A stretch of 64,000 bases of DNA. Origin: Candidatus Fermentibacterota bacterium. Its GTDB lineage: Bacteria > Fermentibacterota > Fermentibacteria > Fermentibacterales > JCC-6. The position numbers and the translations under genes were made by a program. Shown piece by piece: positions 8,632 through 18,143 of the stretch. Every line of letters begins with the position of its first letter. The first letter of the stretch is position 1. The notes beneath the pieces were generated by a model. The model was given only the letters and a program-made list of their open reading frames with translations. It was not told the DNA's origin and did no database searches. The stretch covers positions 1 to 64,000 of the forward strand of contig WJMA01000010.1 in NCBI GenBank assembly GCA_014728175.1, written 5' to 3'.

Positions 8632-10284
8632 TCATCGCTGTCTTTTTGTACTTCGATCCAAACTCCGGGCCAACTTCTCGCCGTCGTACGAGGACAGGTC
8701 GACGAAGAGGGTGTTCTCGTCCGAGTATACAACCTGACCCGGTTTTCCGCCCTTCATCCGCCGCACCTTCTGTATCTCCGTGTAATCTACGGGTACCACT
8801 CCGGTGTTTTTTTTCCGGCTGCTGTACGCGGCGAGGGCCGCCGCCTGTAGCAGCACCTTGCGGGGCGGATTGTCGGGCTTGCCGTCCCTCTTGAGAAGGA
8901 CGTGCCCTCCGGTCTCGCCCCGGGCATGCAGCCAGAGGTCTCCCCTTTTGCCCAGGCCGAAGGTCAGCTTCTCGTTCTCCCGGGCGTTGCGGCCCACGAA
9001 GCACCTCCAGCCCATGGCCAGCCGAACCTCGGCCAACGGCCTTTCGGTTTGGGCCGAGGGAGAGCTCTCGATCTCTCCCAGACGGGCCTCGATCTCCTCC
9101 AGGTCGAGATCGGGGACTTTCTCCATCTCCTTGCGCAGCTTCCGGATCTCCCGCTCGGTTCGCCTAACTATCTTGCGTAGGTTGCCGATCTCCCTCTCTC
9201 CGTTCCTGGCCTTCCGGAAGTAGCGCTGGGCGTTCTCCACGGGGCTGCGAGAAGGCTTGAGGGGTATCTCCACCTCGTTGCCCCGCCAGTCCTCCAGCCT
9301 GGCCACCGTGGCTCCCTTTTCCAGCTCCCGGGCCTGGGTAAGGAGAAGGTTTCCCCAGTCGCGATAAGTTGCGGGCGGAGTTACATTTTCCAGCGCCCGG
9401 GCCGCGTTCTCCCTTCTCCTGGAGAGCCTGCCCATCCGCTCGTTCAGGTGACGGATGTACTCCCTCCGGGCCAGTTCCCCCAGTTCCCGGGCCTTTCCGG
9501 GACGATGGGGGCCCAGCGGGTCGTCGATGGGCTCTCCGGGGCCCAACCTTACCGGTAGAGGCGCCCGGGGCCCCTGCCAGGGAGTGAATACCTCCTTCTC
9601 CAGGGCCTTTTTCATCTCCATGACCACCTCGTACGGAGTGACCGATCTGTCTCTGGCCTCGGTCAACACCGCCTCGGCCGTAACCGGCCCCACTCCCTCC
9701 AATATTGAATAGACGTCCTTGGAGGTAACCGTTTCGGGCGGCTTCTCCAGACGGTCCCGTGAGCTTCCCCATTCCCCCCGACCCAGGCCGGAGGGGGGCG
9801 GGGCCTGGTAGGTGGCGCCCGGGACTACGGTTCTATAGCGGCTTCTTTTCGGCCCTATCCTCCTGAGGCAGGCCAGTATCCGGTCGTCAGAGCTACGGAC
9901 CAGGATGACGTTGGCGTTACGGCCGGTGATCTCGAACACCAGCCGGATTCCGCCGTCATCGTAGGCCTGGGGATGGTCGAGCCCTATCACCAGCACCCGG
10001 TCCAGGCCCATTTGCCGGGCCGACCCTACACGAGCTCCCTCCAGGTGGTCCTTCCAGACCGCGGTCGGGGAGGCCATGGGGCAGCCGTCTTCCTCCCACC
10101 AGAGGTCCGGGGACTCGGGCAGGGCGGAGAGAACCAGGACCGGCTTTCGGAACCGAAGTCCGAGCCCGGGACGGACCGGGACGCCGACCGCCGTGCACCG
10201 GCGGCCCTCGATGCGCTCCCGGAGGGAAGGCATGATGGCGGCCAGAAACACACCGTCCACCTCGGCCTCCTTCCCGTTGGACAA
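8632..10284 (-). CDS. NFACT/RqcH (Rqc2/NEMF, FbpA) family protein
   Basis: N-terminal NFACT-N, HhH SILEGVGPVTAEAV, coiled coil, NFACT-R core FVGRNARENEKLTF...GDLWLHARGETGGHVLLK...LAAYSSRKKNTGVVPVDYTEIQKVRRMKGGKPGQVVY. Confidence 0.88.
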   Translation of the reverse strand: MSNGKEAEVDGVFLAAIMPSLRERIEGRRCTAVGVPVRPGLGLRFRKPVLVLSALPESPDLWWEEDGCPMASPTAVWKDHLEGARVGSARQMGLDRVLVIGLDHPQAYDDGGIRLVFEITGRNANVILVRSSDDRILACLRRIGPKRSRYRTVVPGATYQAPPPSGLGRGEWGSSRDRLEKPPETVTSKDVYSILEGVGPVTAEAVLTEARDRSVTPYEVVMEMKKALEKEVFTPWQGPRAPLPVRLGPGEPIDDPLGPHRPGKARELGELARREYIRHLNERMGRLSRRRENAARALENVTPPATYRDWGNLLLTQARELEKGATVARLEDWRGNEVEIPLKPSRSPVENAQRYFRKARNGEREIGNLRKIVRRTEREIRKLRKEMEKVPDLDLEEIEARLGEIESSPSAQTERPLAEVRLAMGWRCFVGRNARENEKLTFGLGKRGDLWLHARGETGGHVLLKRDGKPDNPPRKVLLQAAALAAYSSRKKNTGVVPVDYTEIQKVRRMKGGKPGQVVYSDENTLFVDLSSYDGEKLARSLDRSTKRQR

Positions 10285-10324
10285 ACGGAATTCGAAAAAC
10301 CATGTATCGGGAGAGAGGTTATAC

Positions 10325-10330
10325 TATAAT
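10325..10330 (+). promoter_or_regulatory. Putative -10 box upstream of yicC
   Basis: TATAAT embedded in ATACTATAATACC, 42 nt upstream of ATG 10372 in a divergent intergenic region; no convincing -35. Confidence 0.4.
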
Positions 10331-10371
10331 ACCTGCCAGTCTGCGACTCGTCCGCTCCGAAGGGGATCGTA

Positions 10372-11253
10372 ATGCAGTCCATGACAGGCTTCGGCTCCGC
10401 TTCTGCCTTGTTGGAGGGTTTCGCTCTGCGCATCGAGGCCCGCTCTGTAAACCAGAGGGGGCTGAAGATCCATCTGAGGTTCCCTTCGCATCTGGTCTTC
10501 CTGGAGGAGCGGGTGCAGGATCTGGCCCGGGAACGCTTCCATAGAGGCAGGATAGACGTATGCGCCGTCGTGGAGACCCCGGACGGCTCCGAGCCCCTTC
10601 CCCGCGTGGACGACCGGGTGGCCAGAGCCTACGTGAGAGCGGCGAGGAAGCTTTCGGAGAGATTGGACCTATCCAACGACCTGACCGTTTCCAGGCTCCT
10701 GAGCCTTTCCGGAGTGATGGACAGGGGGGATCCGGGCAGGGTCGACCAGGACCGGTGGGCGAAGCCCGCGGAGGATTGTGCCCGTCAGTGCCTGGACGAC
10801 CTGCGGGCCTGCCGGGAGAGGGAAGGACGGGAGCTGTCCGCTACCATGAACGAGAAGCTGCGGGCAATACAGGACATGGGTATTCCGCTGATGGAGGGCC
10901 AGAAGGAAAGGGTCGAAGGCAGGCTTCAGAACCTTCGATCCAGGATGGACGCGTTGTTGGGGGATCGTTCGCTGGACCAGGACCGGCTGTACCAGGAGCT
11001 GGCCCTGTTGGCGGATAAGATAGACGTAACCGAGGAGTACGAGCGATTGCTGACCCATCTGTCCGCCGCGCTTTCCCTGCTTCAATCCGACGGCGAACCT
11101 CTGGGCAGGAAGCTGGGTTTTCTGGTGCAGGAGATGCACAGGGAGCTCAACACCATGGGCGCCAAGGTGGCCGATGGCGCCGCGTCCCTGCGGATCGTGG
11201 ACATGAAGAACGAGCTGGCCGCCCTGAGAGAGCTGGTTGCTAACGTTGAATAA
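10372..11253 (+). CDS. yicC: YicC family endoribonuclease-like protein
   Basis: MQSMTGFGSASALLEGFALRIEARSVNQRGLKIHLRFP...LGRKLGFLVQEMHRELNTMGAKVAD. Confidence 0.93.
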   Translation: MQSMTGFGSASALLEGFALRIEARSVNQRGLKIHLRFPSHLVFLEERVQDLARERFHRGRIDVCAVVETPDGSEPLPRVDDRVARAYVRAARKLSERLDLSNDLTVSRLLSLSGVMDRGDPGRVDQDRWAKPAEDCARQCLDDLRACREREGRELSATMNEKLRAIQDMGIPLMEGQKERVEGRLQNLRSRMDALLGDRSLDQDRLYQELALLADKIDVTEEYERLLTHLSAALSLLQSDGEPLGRKLGFLVQEMHRELNTMGAKVADGAASLRIVDMKNELAALRELVANVE

Positions 11254-11260
11254 CTGTGGA

Positions 11261-12523
11261 ATGCTGGTGGTGGTCGCCGGTCCCTCCGGAGCGGGAAAGA
11301 CCACCCTGGCCAAGCACCTCGTTGACAAGATCCCCGATACCCGTTTCTCCGTATCCTGTACCACCCGGCCCCGACGGGGCAACGAGAGAGAGGGGCGGGA
11401 TTACCATTTCCTGAGCGAGAAGGAGTTCGAACGCCTGCGGGAAGAGGGCTACTTCCTGGAGTGGGCCCGGGTACACGGTCGGCTCTACGGAACTCCCGGA
11501 GAATGGGTGAGAGAAAGGCTTCGCGAAGGTCTCAACGTGGTGTTGGACATAGACGTCCAAGGGGCTCTACAGGTCAGGGAGCGCCATCCGGCAGCGGTGT
11601 TGGTCTTCGTACTTCCCCCCTCCGTGGAGAGGCTTCGCAGCAGGCTGGTGGGGAGAGGTACGGACACCGATGAGGAGGTCGAGAGAAGGATGACCGCCGC
11701 CGCCGAGGAAGTGGGATGGGCGCCGGCTTTCGATTACCTGGTAGTAAACGATGACCTGGAGAGGGCCCGTCGACAGGTGGAGTCCGTGATGATCTCCGAG
11801 GGGCTCCGGACGAGCCGGCTACCGGTGGACGGGCTGCTGGAGTACGGCCGATGGCCCGGTGGCAGGAGCTACTGGAATGGTGTGCGCGCAGTGGTCTCGG
11901 CCGGTCCGACCAGGGAGCCCATAGACGATGTGCGATTCCTGGGTAACCGCTCATCGGGCCTGATGGGGCTCTCGATGGCCATGGCCCTCCGGGATGCCGG
12001 GGCCGAGGTTACGCTGGTCCACGGTCCGACTTCGGCCCGACCGCCCGACGGTGTGAAGCCGGTGGCCGTACGGACCACGAAGGAACTCCTGGAAGAGCTT
12101 AGGCGGTTGGTTCCGGAAACGGGTTTTCTGGCCATGGCCGCGGCGGTGAGCGACTTCCGAGCCGAGCGGAAATTACGGGGAAAGACGGAGCGTAGGGAGG
12201 GCGGGCTTGATCTCAGGCTGAAGAGTACGCCGGACGTGCTCGGCGAGCTTTCACCCCGATGCCCGGTACTGGCCTTCGCCCTGGAGATGGGGGACGACGC
12301 CGAAAAGCGGGCTGAGCGCAAGATGCGCTCCAAGAAAGCAACGGCCATCTTCGTAAACCGGGGGGACGTTGGGGGAATCGGCATGGAGTCCCTGGGCAAC
12401 GAGGGCGTTCTGCTCTTCGAGAACGGGCGACGGGTGGAGGTGCCGTTCTCCTCGAAGAGGATGGTGGCCGAGCGGATAACGCACGAGATGGGGCTTTACC
12501 TCGGGGGTGGAGATGCCCGCTAA
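11261..12523 (+). CDS. gmk: Guanylate kinase - phosphopantothenate-cysteine ligase (CoaB domain) fusion ORF
   Basis: N-term MLVVVAGPSGAGKTTLAKHL...SCTTRPRRGNEREGRDYHFLSEKEF (Gmk); C-term VRAVVSAGPTREPIDDVRFLGNRSSGLMG...AAAVSDFRAERKLRGK...KSTPDVLGEL (CoaB) in one uninterrupted frame. Confidence 0.88.
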   Translation: MLVVVAGPSGAGKTTLAKHLVDKIPDTRFSVSCTTRPRRGNEREGRDYHFLSEKEFERLREEGYFLEWARVHGRLYGTPGEWVRERLREGLNVVLDIDVQGALQVRERHPAAVLVFVLPPSVERLRSRLVGRGTDTDEEVERRMTAAAEEVGWAPAFDYLVVNDDLERARRQVESVMISEGLRTSRLPVDGLLEYGRWPGGRSYWNGVRAVVSAGPTREPIDDVRFLGNRSSGLMGLSMAMALRDAGAEVTLVHGPTSARPPDGVKPVAVRTTKELLEELRRLVPETGFLAMAAAVSDFRAERKLRGKTERREGGLDLRLKSTPDVLGELSPRCPVLAFALEMGDDAEKRAERKMRSKKATAIFVNRGDVGGIGMESLGNEGVLLFENGRRVEVPFSSKRMVAERITHEMGLYLGGGDAR

Positions 12524-13220
12524 GTCGCGTGATCCACTATGGAACGCCTTGTCCACCTTCGGTATGGATAAGGTTTACGTACCGGAGGGATGGCGGTCGA
12601 CCTCCGGCGGCGGAGGGCGGGGAAAGAACGAGCCCGGCGTGGCCGCGGCCCTGAAGAGGCTGCGGAAAGAGGTGGGCGACTGCGACCGCTGCCGCCTGTC
12701 CGAGTCTCGCAACCGGTTGGTCTTCGGGGATGGAAACCCCGAGGCCGGAATAGTTCTGATAGGGGAAGGGCCGGGGGCAAACGAGGACCGTACCGGAAAG
12801 CCTTTCGTGGGACGGGCGGGCAAGCTGTTGGACAAAATTTTGGCCTCCATAGACCTGAACAGGAGCAAGGTCTACATAACCAACGTGGTGAAGTGCAGAC
12901 CTCCACGGAACAGAACCCCCCGGCGGGACGAGGTGACCTCCTGTCTGTGGATTCTGGAGGAGCAGGTGCGGATAATGCGTCCGGGGATAATAATCGCCCT
13001 GGGAGCCTCCGCCGCCAGAACCATAACCGGCATGGACAAGGGCATCGGGATGCTGCGGAGCGGCCTGCACAGGTTCATGGGCTATCCGGTGATGGCCACC
13101 TACCATCCGGCGGCCCTACTTCGTACCAACGCCCTGAAGAGGCCGGTATGGGAGGATATGAAGAAGCTAAGGGAAATGCTCAAGGAAAAGGATCTACCCA
13201 GAAGGGAGGGAAATGGCTGA
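12513..13220 (+). CDS. Uracil-DNA glycosylase family 4 (Fe-S type)
   Basis: CDRCRLSESRNRLVFGDGNPEAGIVLIGEGPGANEDRTGKPFVGRAGKLLDKIL...YITNVVKCRPPRNRTP...TYHPAALLR. Confidence 0.92.
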   Translation: MPAKSRDPLWNALSTFGMDKVYVPEGWRSTSGGGGRGKNEPGVAAALKRLRKEVGDCDRCRLSESRNRLVFGDGNPEAGIVLIGEGPGANEDRTGKPFVGRAGKLLDKILASIDLNRSKVYITNVVKCRPPRNRTPRRDEVTSCLWILEEQVRIMRPGIIIALGASAARTITGMDKGIGMLRSGLHRFMGYPVMATYHPAALLRTNALKRPVWEDMKKLREMLKEKDLPRREGNG

Positions 13221-14571
13221 GACCGAGGGTTACTCACCTCCTTCCAACGTGGAGGCGGAGAGAAGCGTGCTGGGCGGAATCCTGCTGGATGAGGAGATCG
13301 CTCTGGAAGCCTTCAGCAAGCTTACCAGCAAGGATTTTTTCGAGAGCAGGCACCGGCGAATATTCCAAATCTGTCGTGATCTGGATTCCAGGAACTGCAG
13401 AATAGACCTGGTGACGGTTACCGACGAGCTGACCGATCGCAAGATGCTGGATCAGTGCGGGGGAAGCGATTACCTGATATCCCTTACCGACGACATTCCC
13501 ATTTTGAGCAATATTACCGAGCATTTGAAAATAGTTCGTAATAAGTCGCTGTTGCGCAGACTGCTGGGTGCCTGTCAGGACGGCATCAAAATGGTTCTGG
13601 AGGGCGGTGGGGAGGCCCGGGAGATAATAGACCTCACCGAGAAGAAGGTGTTCGAGGTAAGCGTGGATCGGACCCTTACCGATTTCGTTCCCCTCTCCGA
13701 GCTGGTGGGGGAGGGAGTGACCGAGTTGGAGAGGCTGCGCGACTCCACCAGTATGGTAACCGGGCTTTCAACCGGATTCGACGAGTTGGACGAGCTGACC
13801 ACCGGCCTGCACGAGAGCGAGCTGGTCATAATCGCCGCCAGGCCGGCGGTGGGCAAGACCAGCCTGGCCCTGAACATGGCCGAGCACATGGCCAACATGA
13901 CGGACAAAGCGGTGGGATTCTTCAGTCTGGAGATGTCGGCGAAGCAGTTGGTCAGAAGGTTTCTCTGCGCCAACTCCGGAGTGGGAATAAGGGCCCTGGC
14001 CGATGACACGCTGCCGGAGAAACACAGGCGCGAGGTTCAGCACGCCGCGGACAGGCTGTCCAGGCTCAGGATCTACATAGATGACACGGCCAGCATAGGT
14101 CCCATCCAGCTGAGGGCCAAGGCCAGGAGGCTGGCCAGAAGGGCGGATCTGGCGGCAGTGTTCGTGGACTACCTGCAGCTGATGAGAGTGGAGGGCCGGG
14201 CGGAGAACAGACAGCAGGAGATATCCCAGATCTCCGGGTCCCTCAAGGCTCTGGCCAAGGAGTTGCGGATACCGGTGATCGCCCTTTCCCAGCTTAGCAG
14301 GAGGGCGGCGAACAGGGAGGGACCGCCCAGGCTGAGCGACCTCAGGGAGAGTGGAGCCATAGAACAGGACGCCGATCTGGTGCTGTTCCTGCACGATCCC
14401 GGCCTGGAGTCCGGTCCGGACGAGATGGAACCGCTGGAAGACAGCCTCTTCAAGGAGATATTGCTGAGGATAGGCAAGCAGAGAAACGGTCCCCGGGGGA
14501 ACGTGAGACTGGTATTCGATACGGCCATATCCAGGTTCTTCTCCCAGGCGAGGGAGGAGGCGGCTCCTTGA
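13213..14571 (+). CDS. dnaB: Replicative DNA helicase
   Basis: PPSNVEAERSVLGGILLDEE...ELVIIAARPAVGKTSLALNMAEH...VFVDYLQLMRVEGRAENRQQEISQISGSLKALAKEL. Confidence 0.95.
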   Translation: MAETEGYSPPSNVEAERSVLGGILLDEEIALEAFSKLTSKDFFESRHRRIFQICRDLDSRNCRIDLVTVTDELTDRKMLDQCGGSDYLISLTDDIPILSNITEHLKIVRNKSLLRRLLGACQDGIKMVLEGGGEAREIIDLTEKKVFEVSVDRTLTDFVPLSELVGEGVTELERLRDSTSMVTGLSTGFDELDELTTGLHESELVIIAARPAVGKTSLALNMAEHMANMTDKAVGFFSLEMSAKQLVRRFLCANSGVGIRALADDTLPEKHRREVQHAADRLSRLRIYIDDTASIGPIQLRAKARRLARRADLAAVFVDYLQLMRVEGRAENRQQEISQISGSLKALAKELRIPVIALSQLSRRAANREGPPRLSDLRESGAIEQDADLVLFLHDPGLESGPDEMEPLEDSLFKEILLRIGKQRNGPRGNVRLVFDTAISRFFSQAREEAAP

Positions 14572-14593
14572 GCCTCGGGATCCCGATCGCTTG

Positions 14594-15988
14594 ATGGCCC
14601 GCAAGAGATCCTACTTCGTCTGCTCCGAGTGCGGGGGAGAGTCCTACGCCTGGAGCGGCAGGTGCGAGCACTGCGGGGCGTGGAACACCCTGGTGGAGCA
14701 CGCGGCCCGGGAAAAGGACAAGAGGGCGCGGACAACCGATTCCCAGGCGACCGCGGTACCCCTGGCTGAGGTTCCGACCACCGAGGGCGACAGAATATCC
14801 ACCAGTATGGAGGAGCTGGACCGGGTTCTGGGTGGGGGGCTTCTGTCCGGATCCATGAGCCTGATCGGAGGGGAGCCGGGAATAGGTAAGAGCACCCTGA
14901 TGCTCCAGCTGGTCTCGGCGATAGCGAGTTCCGGCGGCACCGTCCTGTACGCCACCGGAGAGGAGTCGGCCTCCCAGGTGGCCAGGAGGGCCCGGCGCAT
15001 AGGATGCAACACCTCGGAGGTGATGGTCCTGGCGGCCACCTCGCTGGAATCAATTATGGGAACGGTGGCCAAGGCCTCACCAGGTCTGCTGGTCGTCGAC
15101 TCCATCCAGACCGTATACTCGGCCGATCTGACCAGCGCAGCCGGCTCGGTCTCGCAGGTGAGGTACTGCACCGCCGAGCTCCTGAACCTTACCAAGAGCA
15201 GGGGTATGACCACGTTCGTGGTGGGGCACGTAACCAAGCAGGGGGCCATAGCTGGTCCGAAGGTGATGGAACACTTGGTGGACGCGGTCGTATATTTCGA
15301 GGGCGACTCCGGGCATAACTACCGTCTGCTCAGGGTGGTCAAGAACAGATTCGGGTCCACCAACGAGTTGGGTATATTCGAGATGACCTCGAAGGGCCTG
15401 GAGGGCGTCAGAGAGGCTTCCGCCTACTTCCTGAGGCGGGAAGGAATAAACCGCCCGGGAAGCGTGGTGGCGGCGGTCATGGAAGGTAGCAGGCCGTTCC
15501 TGGTCGAGGTGCAGGCCCTTACCAGCATCTCCCGGTACGGCGTTCCCCAACGTACGGTCAACGGCTTCGACTCCAGAAGGCTGTCCATGCTGCTGGCTGT
15601 ACTTGAAAAGAGGTGTGGTACGGACTTATCGAACCAGGACGTATACGTCAACGTGGCCGGAGGCGCCAACCTTACGGATCCCGGAGCCGATCTCGGGGTC
15701 TGCGTGGCGGTCGCCTCCAGCAGAAGGGACCTTACCGTAAGGGAAGGAGTGGCGATTTGTGGTGAGGTGGGGCTGGGAGGCGAGGTAAGGCCCGTCTCCA
15801 GCTTCGACAAGAGGCTGAGCGAGGTTCTCAGCCTGGGATTTTCGATGCTTGTGGGCTCCGTCGAGGATACCGGAGAAGCCAGAGTGGACGGAAAGCCCGT
15901 CAAGGAGGGAGTGCAAGGCTATTCAAATGTGATGGATTCTATAGAGAGCCTTCTCTCCCGGGACTCAGAAGGAGGTAGCTGGATATGA
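14594..15988 (+). CDS. radA: DNA repair protein RadA
   Basis: VCSECGGESYAWSGRCEHCGAWNTLVE; Walker A GGEPGIGKSTLMLQ; KNRFGSTNELGIFEM. Confidence 0.95.
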   Translation: MARKRSYFVCSECGGESYAWSGRCEHCGAWNTLVEHAAREKDKRARTTDSQATAVPLAEVPTTEGDRISTSMEELDRVLGGGLLSGSMSLIGGEPGIGKSTLMLQLVSAIASSGGTVLYATGEESASQVARRARRIGCNTSEVMVLAATSLESIMGTVAKASPGLLVVDSIQTVYSADLTSAAGSVSQVRYCTAELLNLTKSRGMTTFVVGHVTKQGAIAGPKVMEHLVDAVVYFEGDSGHNYRLLRVVKNRFGSTNELGIFEMTSKGLEGVREASAYFLRREGINRPGSVVAAVMEGSRPFLVEVQALTSISRYGVPQRTVNGFDSRRLSMLLAVLEKRCGTDLSNQDVYVNVAGGANLTDPGADLGVCVAVASSRRDLTVREGVAICGEVGLGGEVRPVSSFDKRLSEVLSLGFSMLVGSVEDTGEARVDGKPVKEGVQGYSNVMDSIESLLSRDSEGGSWI

Positions 15989-16989
15989 GCACCAAAGGCT
16001 GGGGCGCAAGAATTGTTTTTATTCTCGTGCTCGGCCTGGTAGGAACACTAGCCTTCAAGTGGTGGATGGGTTTCGTTGGCCTGGGGATAGGCATGCTTGC
16101 CATCGCCCTGGAGATCCTCTTCTTGAGGCTGCCGGCCGAGGAAATAGCGTACGCATTGGTGGGGACCGGAGCGGGTCTGGTTCTGGGTATTCTGGTCGTG
16201 CTGGTGTTGAAGTTGGCCAACATAGACTTGAGCGCCGAGGAGTCAGGTGATCCCCTGGTCATGGTTCCACTGGCCCTGTGCTTCGCCCTGGGGCACGTGG
16301 CGGTAAGAAAGGGAAGACGTCTGGGTCTTTTGGACGCCGGCGAGAAGGAACCCGTGGAGAGAACCCCCATGGTGGTGGATCTATCTGCGGTCGTGGACGG
16401 CAGAGTGGCCGACATGGTCCTGGTCGGTCTACTCAACGGCCCTTTCGTAATTCCCGCTTCCGTCGAGCTGCAGCTGGAGGAGATGAAGAACTCTGACGAC
16501 GTAGTCGAACGGGGCAAGGCCAGACGAGGCCTGGAAACCCTGGAAAGGCTGGAAGAGGCGTGCCGCTCCGCGGAAGAGATCCAGTACAGGGATTTCGGGG
16601 AGGGTCCTCGGGAGAAGCTCCGTCTCCTGGAATGGCTCAGGGACGAGCCGGCCAAGCTCCTAAGCGCGGACGAGGAGCTTCTGGACACCGCCGAGAGGGA
16701 AGGCATCCTCGTCATCAGGCTGGACGAGATCGGGGGCGCCGCGAAAAGGGTCATCCTGCCCGGAGAGAGAGTAAGGCTCAAGCTCATCCGCAAGGGTAGG
16801 AACCCCGGTCAGGGCGTGGGATTCCTCAACGACGGCACCATGGTCGTGGTGGAGGACGGAGAGGACGACGTGTCTCAGATGATCGACGCTATCACCCATA
16901 CCACCTTCAGGGCGTCGGGAGGAACCATGGTGTTCGCCCGGAAGGCTACCGAGGAAAGCCCGGAAGAGCACCAAGAAATAATCACCTGA
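15985..16989 (+). CDS. PIN/TRAM domain membrane protein (YacL-like)
   Basis: N-terminal TM helices, PIN VVDLSAVVDGRVADMVLVGLLNGPFVIPASVELQLEEM, TRAM LPGERVRLKLIRKGRNPGQGVGFLNDGTMVVVEDGE. Confidence 0.92.
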   Translation: MSTKGWGARIVFILVLGLVGTLAFKWWMGFVGLGIGMLAIALEILFLRLPAEEIAYALVGTGAGLVLGILVVLVLKLANIDLSAEESGDPLVMVPLALCFALGHVAVRKGRRLGLLDAGEKEPVERTPMVVDLSAVVDGRVADMVLVGLLNGPFVIPASVELQLEEMKNSDDVVERGKARRGLETLERLEEACRSAEEIQYRDFGEGPREKLRLLEWLRDEPAKLLSADEELLDTAEREGILVIRLDEIGGAAKRVILPGERVRLKLIRKGRNPGQGVGFLNDGTMVVVEDGEDDVSQMIDAITHTTFRASGGTMVFARKATEESPEEHQEIIT

Positions 16990-18143
16990 TGGCCTCCCCG
17001 GTCTGGGGCGCGGTAATCGTCGCCGCCGGAAGGGGCAAAAGGCACGGCGGGGAGGTCCCCAAGCAGTTCCTGGACCTTGGCGGCAGACCGGTCGTCGATT
17101 GGAGCCTGGCCCTGTTCTCCTCTCCGGAAGAGATGGAGGAGCTGGTGGTCGTGCTCCCTCCGGATGGAAGCTGGCGCTCTATCTGGGCCCCTCCGGACGA
17201 TCTGCAGCTGCTGCAGGCCAAGGGCGGACGGCGAAGGAGCGACTCCGTGCTTAGCGGGCTTTCGAAGCTCCGGAAGGCCACCCACGTGTTGGTGCACGAC
17301 GCCGCCCGGCCGTTGGCCGGCGAGAATCTGCTGCGCCGGGTGATGGAGGTCACGATCCGTTGCGGAGCGGCGGTCCCCCTGGTGAGGGTCCCCGATACGA
17401 TAAAGAGGGTCTCCGATGAAGGGCATATACTGGGCACCGTTCCCCGGGACGATCTTCGATTGAGCCAAACCCCCCAGGGCTGTCTTCGGGAAAGGCTCCT
17501 GGAAGCTCTGAGCACGGGGGAGGAATTCACCGACGAGGCTGCCGCCCTGGAGGCTTCCGGAGTGGAGGTAGCCGTGGTGCGGGGCGACCCGCGGAACATC
17601 AAGATAACGACGAGGGAAGATATGGATACGGCCGAAAGGCTGGTGCGAAGCTACGGTCCGGGCCGTCGAACGGGGCTGGGAATGGACTTCCATCGCTTCG
17701 CGAAGAAGGGGACCCTGGCTCTGTGCGGGGTCACCTTTCCCGACCTACCGGCCCTGGAAGGCCACTCCGACGGAGACGTCGGCCTGCATGCCATAGCCGA
17801 CGCGGCACTGTCGGCATCCAGGCTGGGGGACGTGGGAACCCTCTTTCCTCCGGACGATCCCGCATACCGGGGAGCGGACAGCGGCTTGCTGCTCCGAAAG
17901 GTGCGGGAGGTGGTGCAGAGCGAGGGATGGAGGTTCGGGTTCGTGGACTTGACCGTAGTGGGAGAGAGACCTAAGGTCAGCGAGCATCGGGAATCCATGA
18001 TCGAATCCGTAGGCTCCCTGCTCGGGCTGAGACGGAGTCAGGTCTGGGTCAAGGGTACCACGACCAACTCCCTGGGCGAGATAGGCCGGGGAGAGGGACT
18101 GGGAGCCGTGGCGCTGCTGACGCTGGAGCGGTCCGGGTCTTGA
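16989..18143 (+). CDS. ispDF: Bifunctional 2-C-methyl-D-erythritol 4-phosphate cytidylyltransferase / 2,4-cyclodiphosphate synthase
   Basis: IspD: AVIVAAGRGKRHGGEVPKQFLDLGGRPVVDWSL...VHDAARPL; IspF: RTGLGMDFHRFAKKGTLALCGVTFPDLPALEGHSDGDVGLHAIADA...VKGTTTNSLGEIGRGEGLGAVALLTL. Confidence 0.93.
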   Translation: MASPVWGAVIVAAGRGKRHGGEVPKQFLDLGGRPVVDWSLALFSSPEEMEELVVVLPPDGSWRSIWAPPDDLQLLQAKGGRRRSDSVLSGLSKLRKATHVLVHDAARPLAGENLLRRVMEVTIRCGAAVPLVRVPDTIKRVSDEGHILGTVPRDDLRLSQTPQGCLRERLLEALSTGEEFTDEAAALEASGVEVAVVRGDPRNIKITTREDMDTAERLVRSYGPGRRTGLGMDFHRFAKKGTLALCGVTFPDLPALEGHSDGDVGLHAIADAALSASRLGDVGTLFPPDDPAYRGADSGLLLRKVREVVQSEGWRFGFVDLTVVGERPKVSEHRESMIESVGSLLGLRRSQVWVKGTTTNSLGEIGRGEGLGAVALLTLERSGS

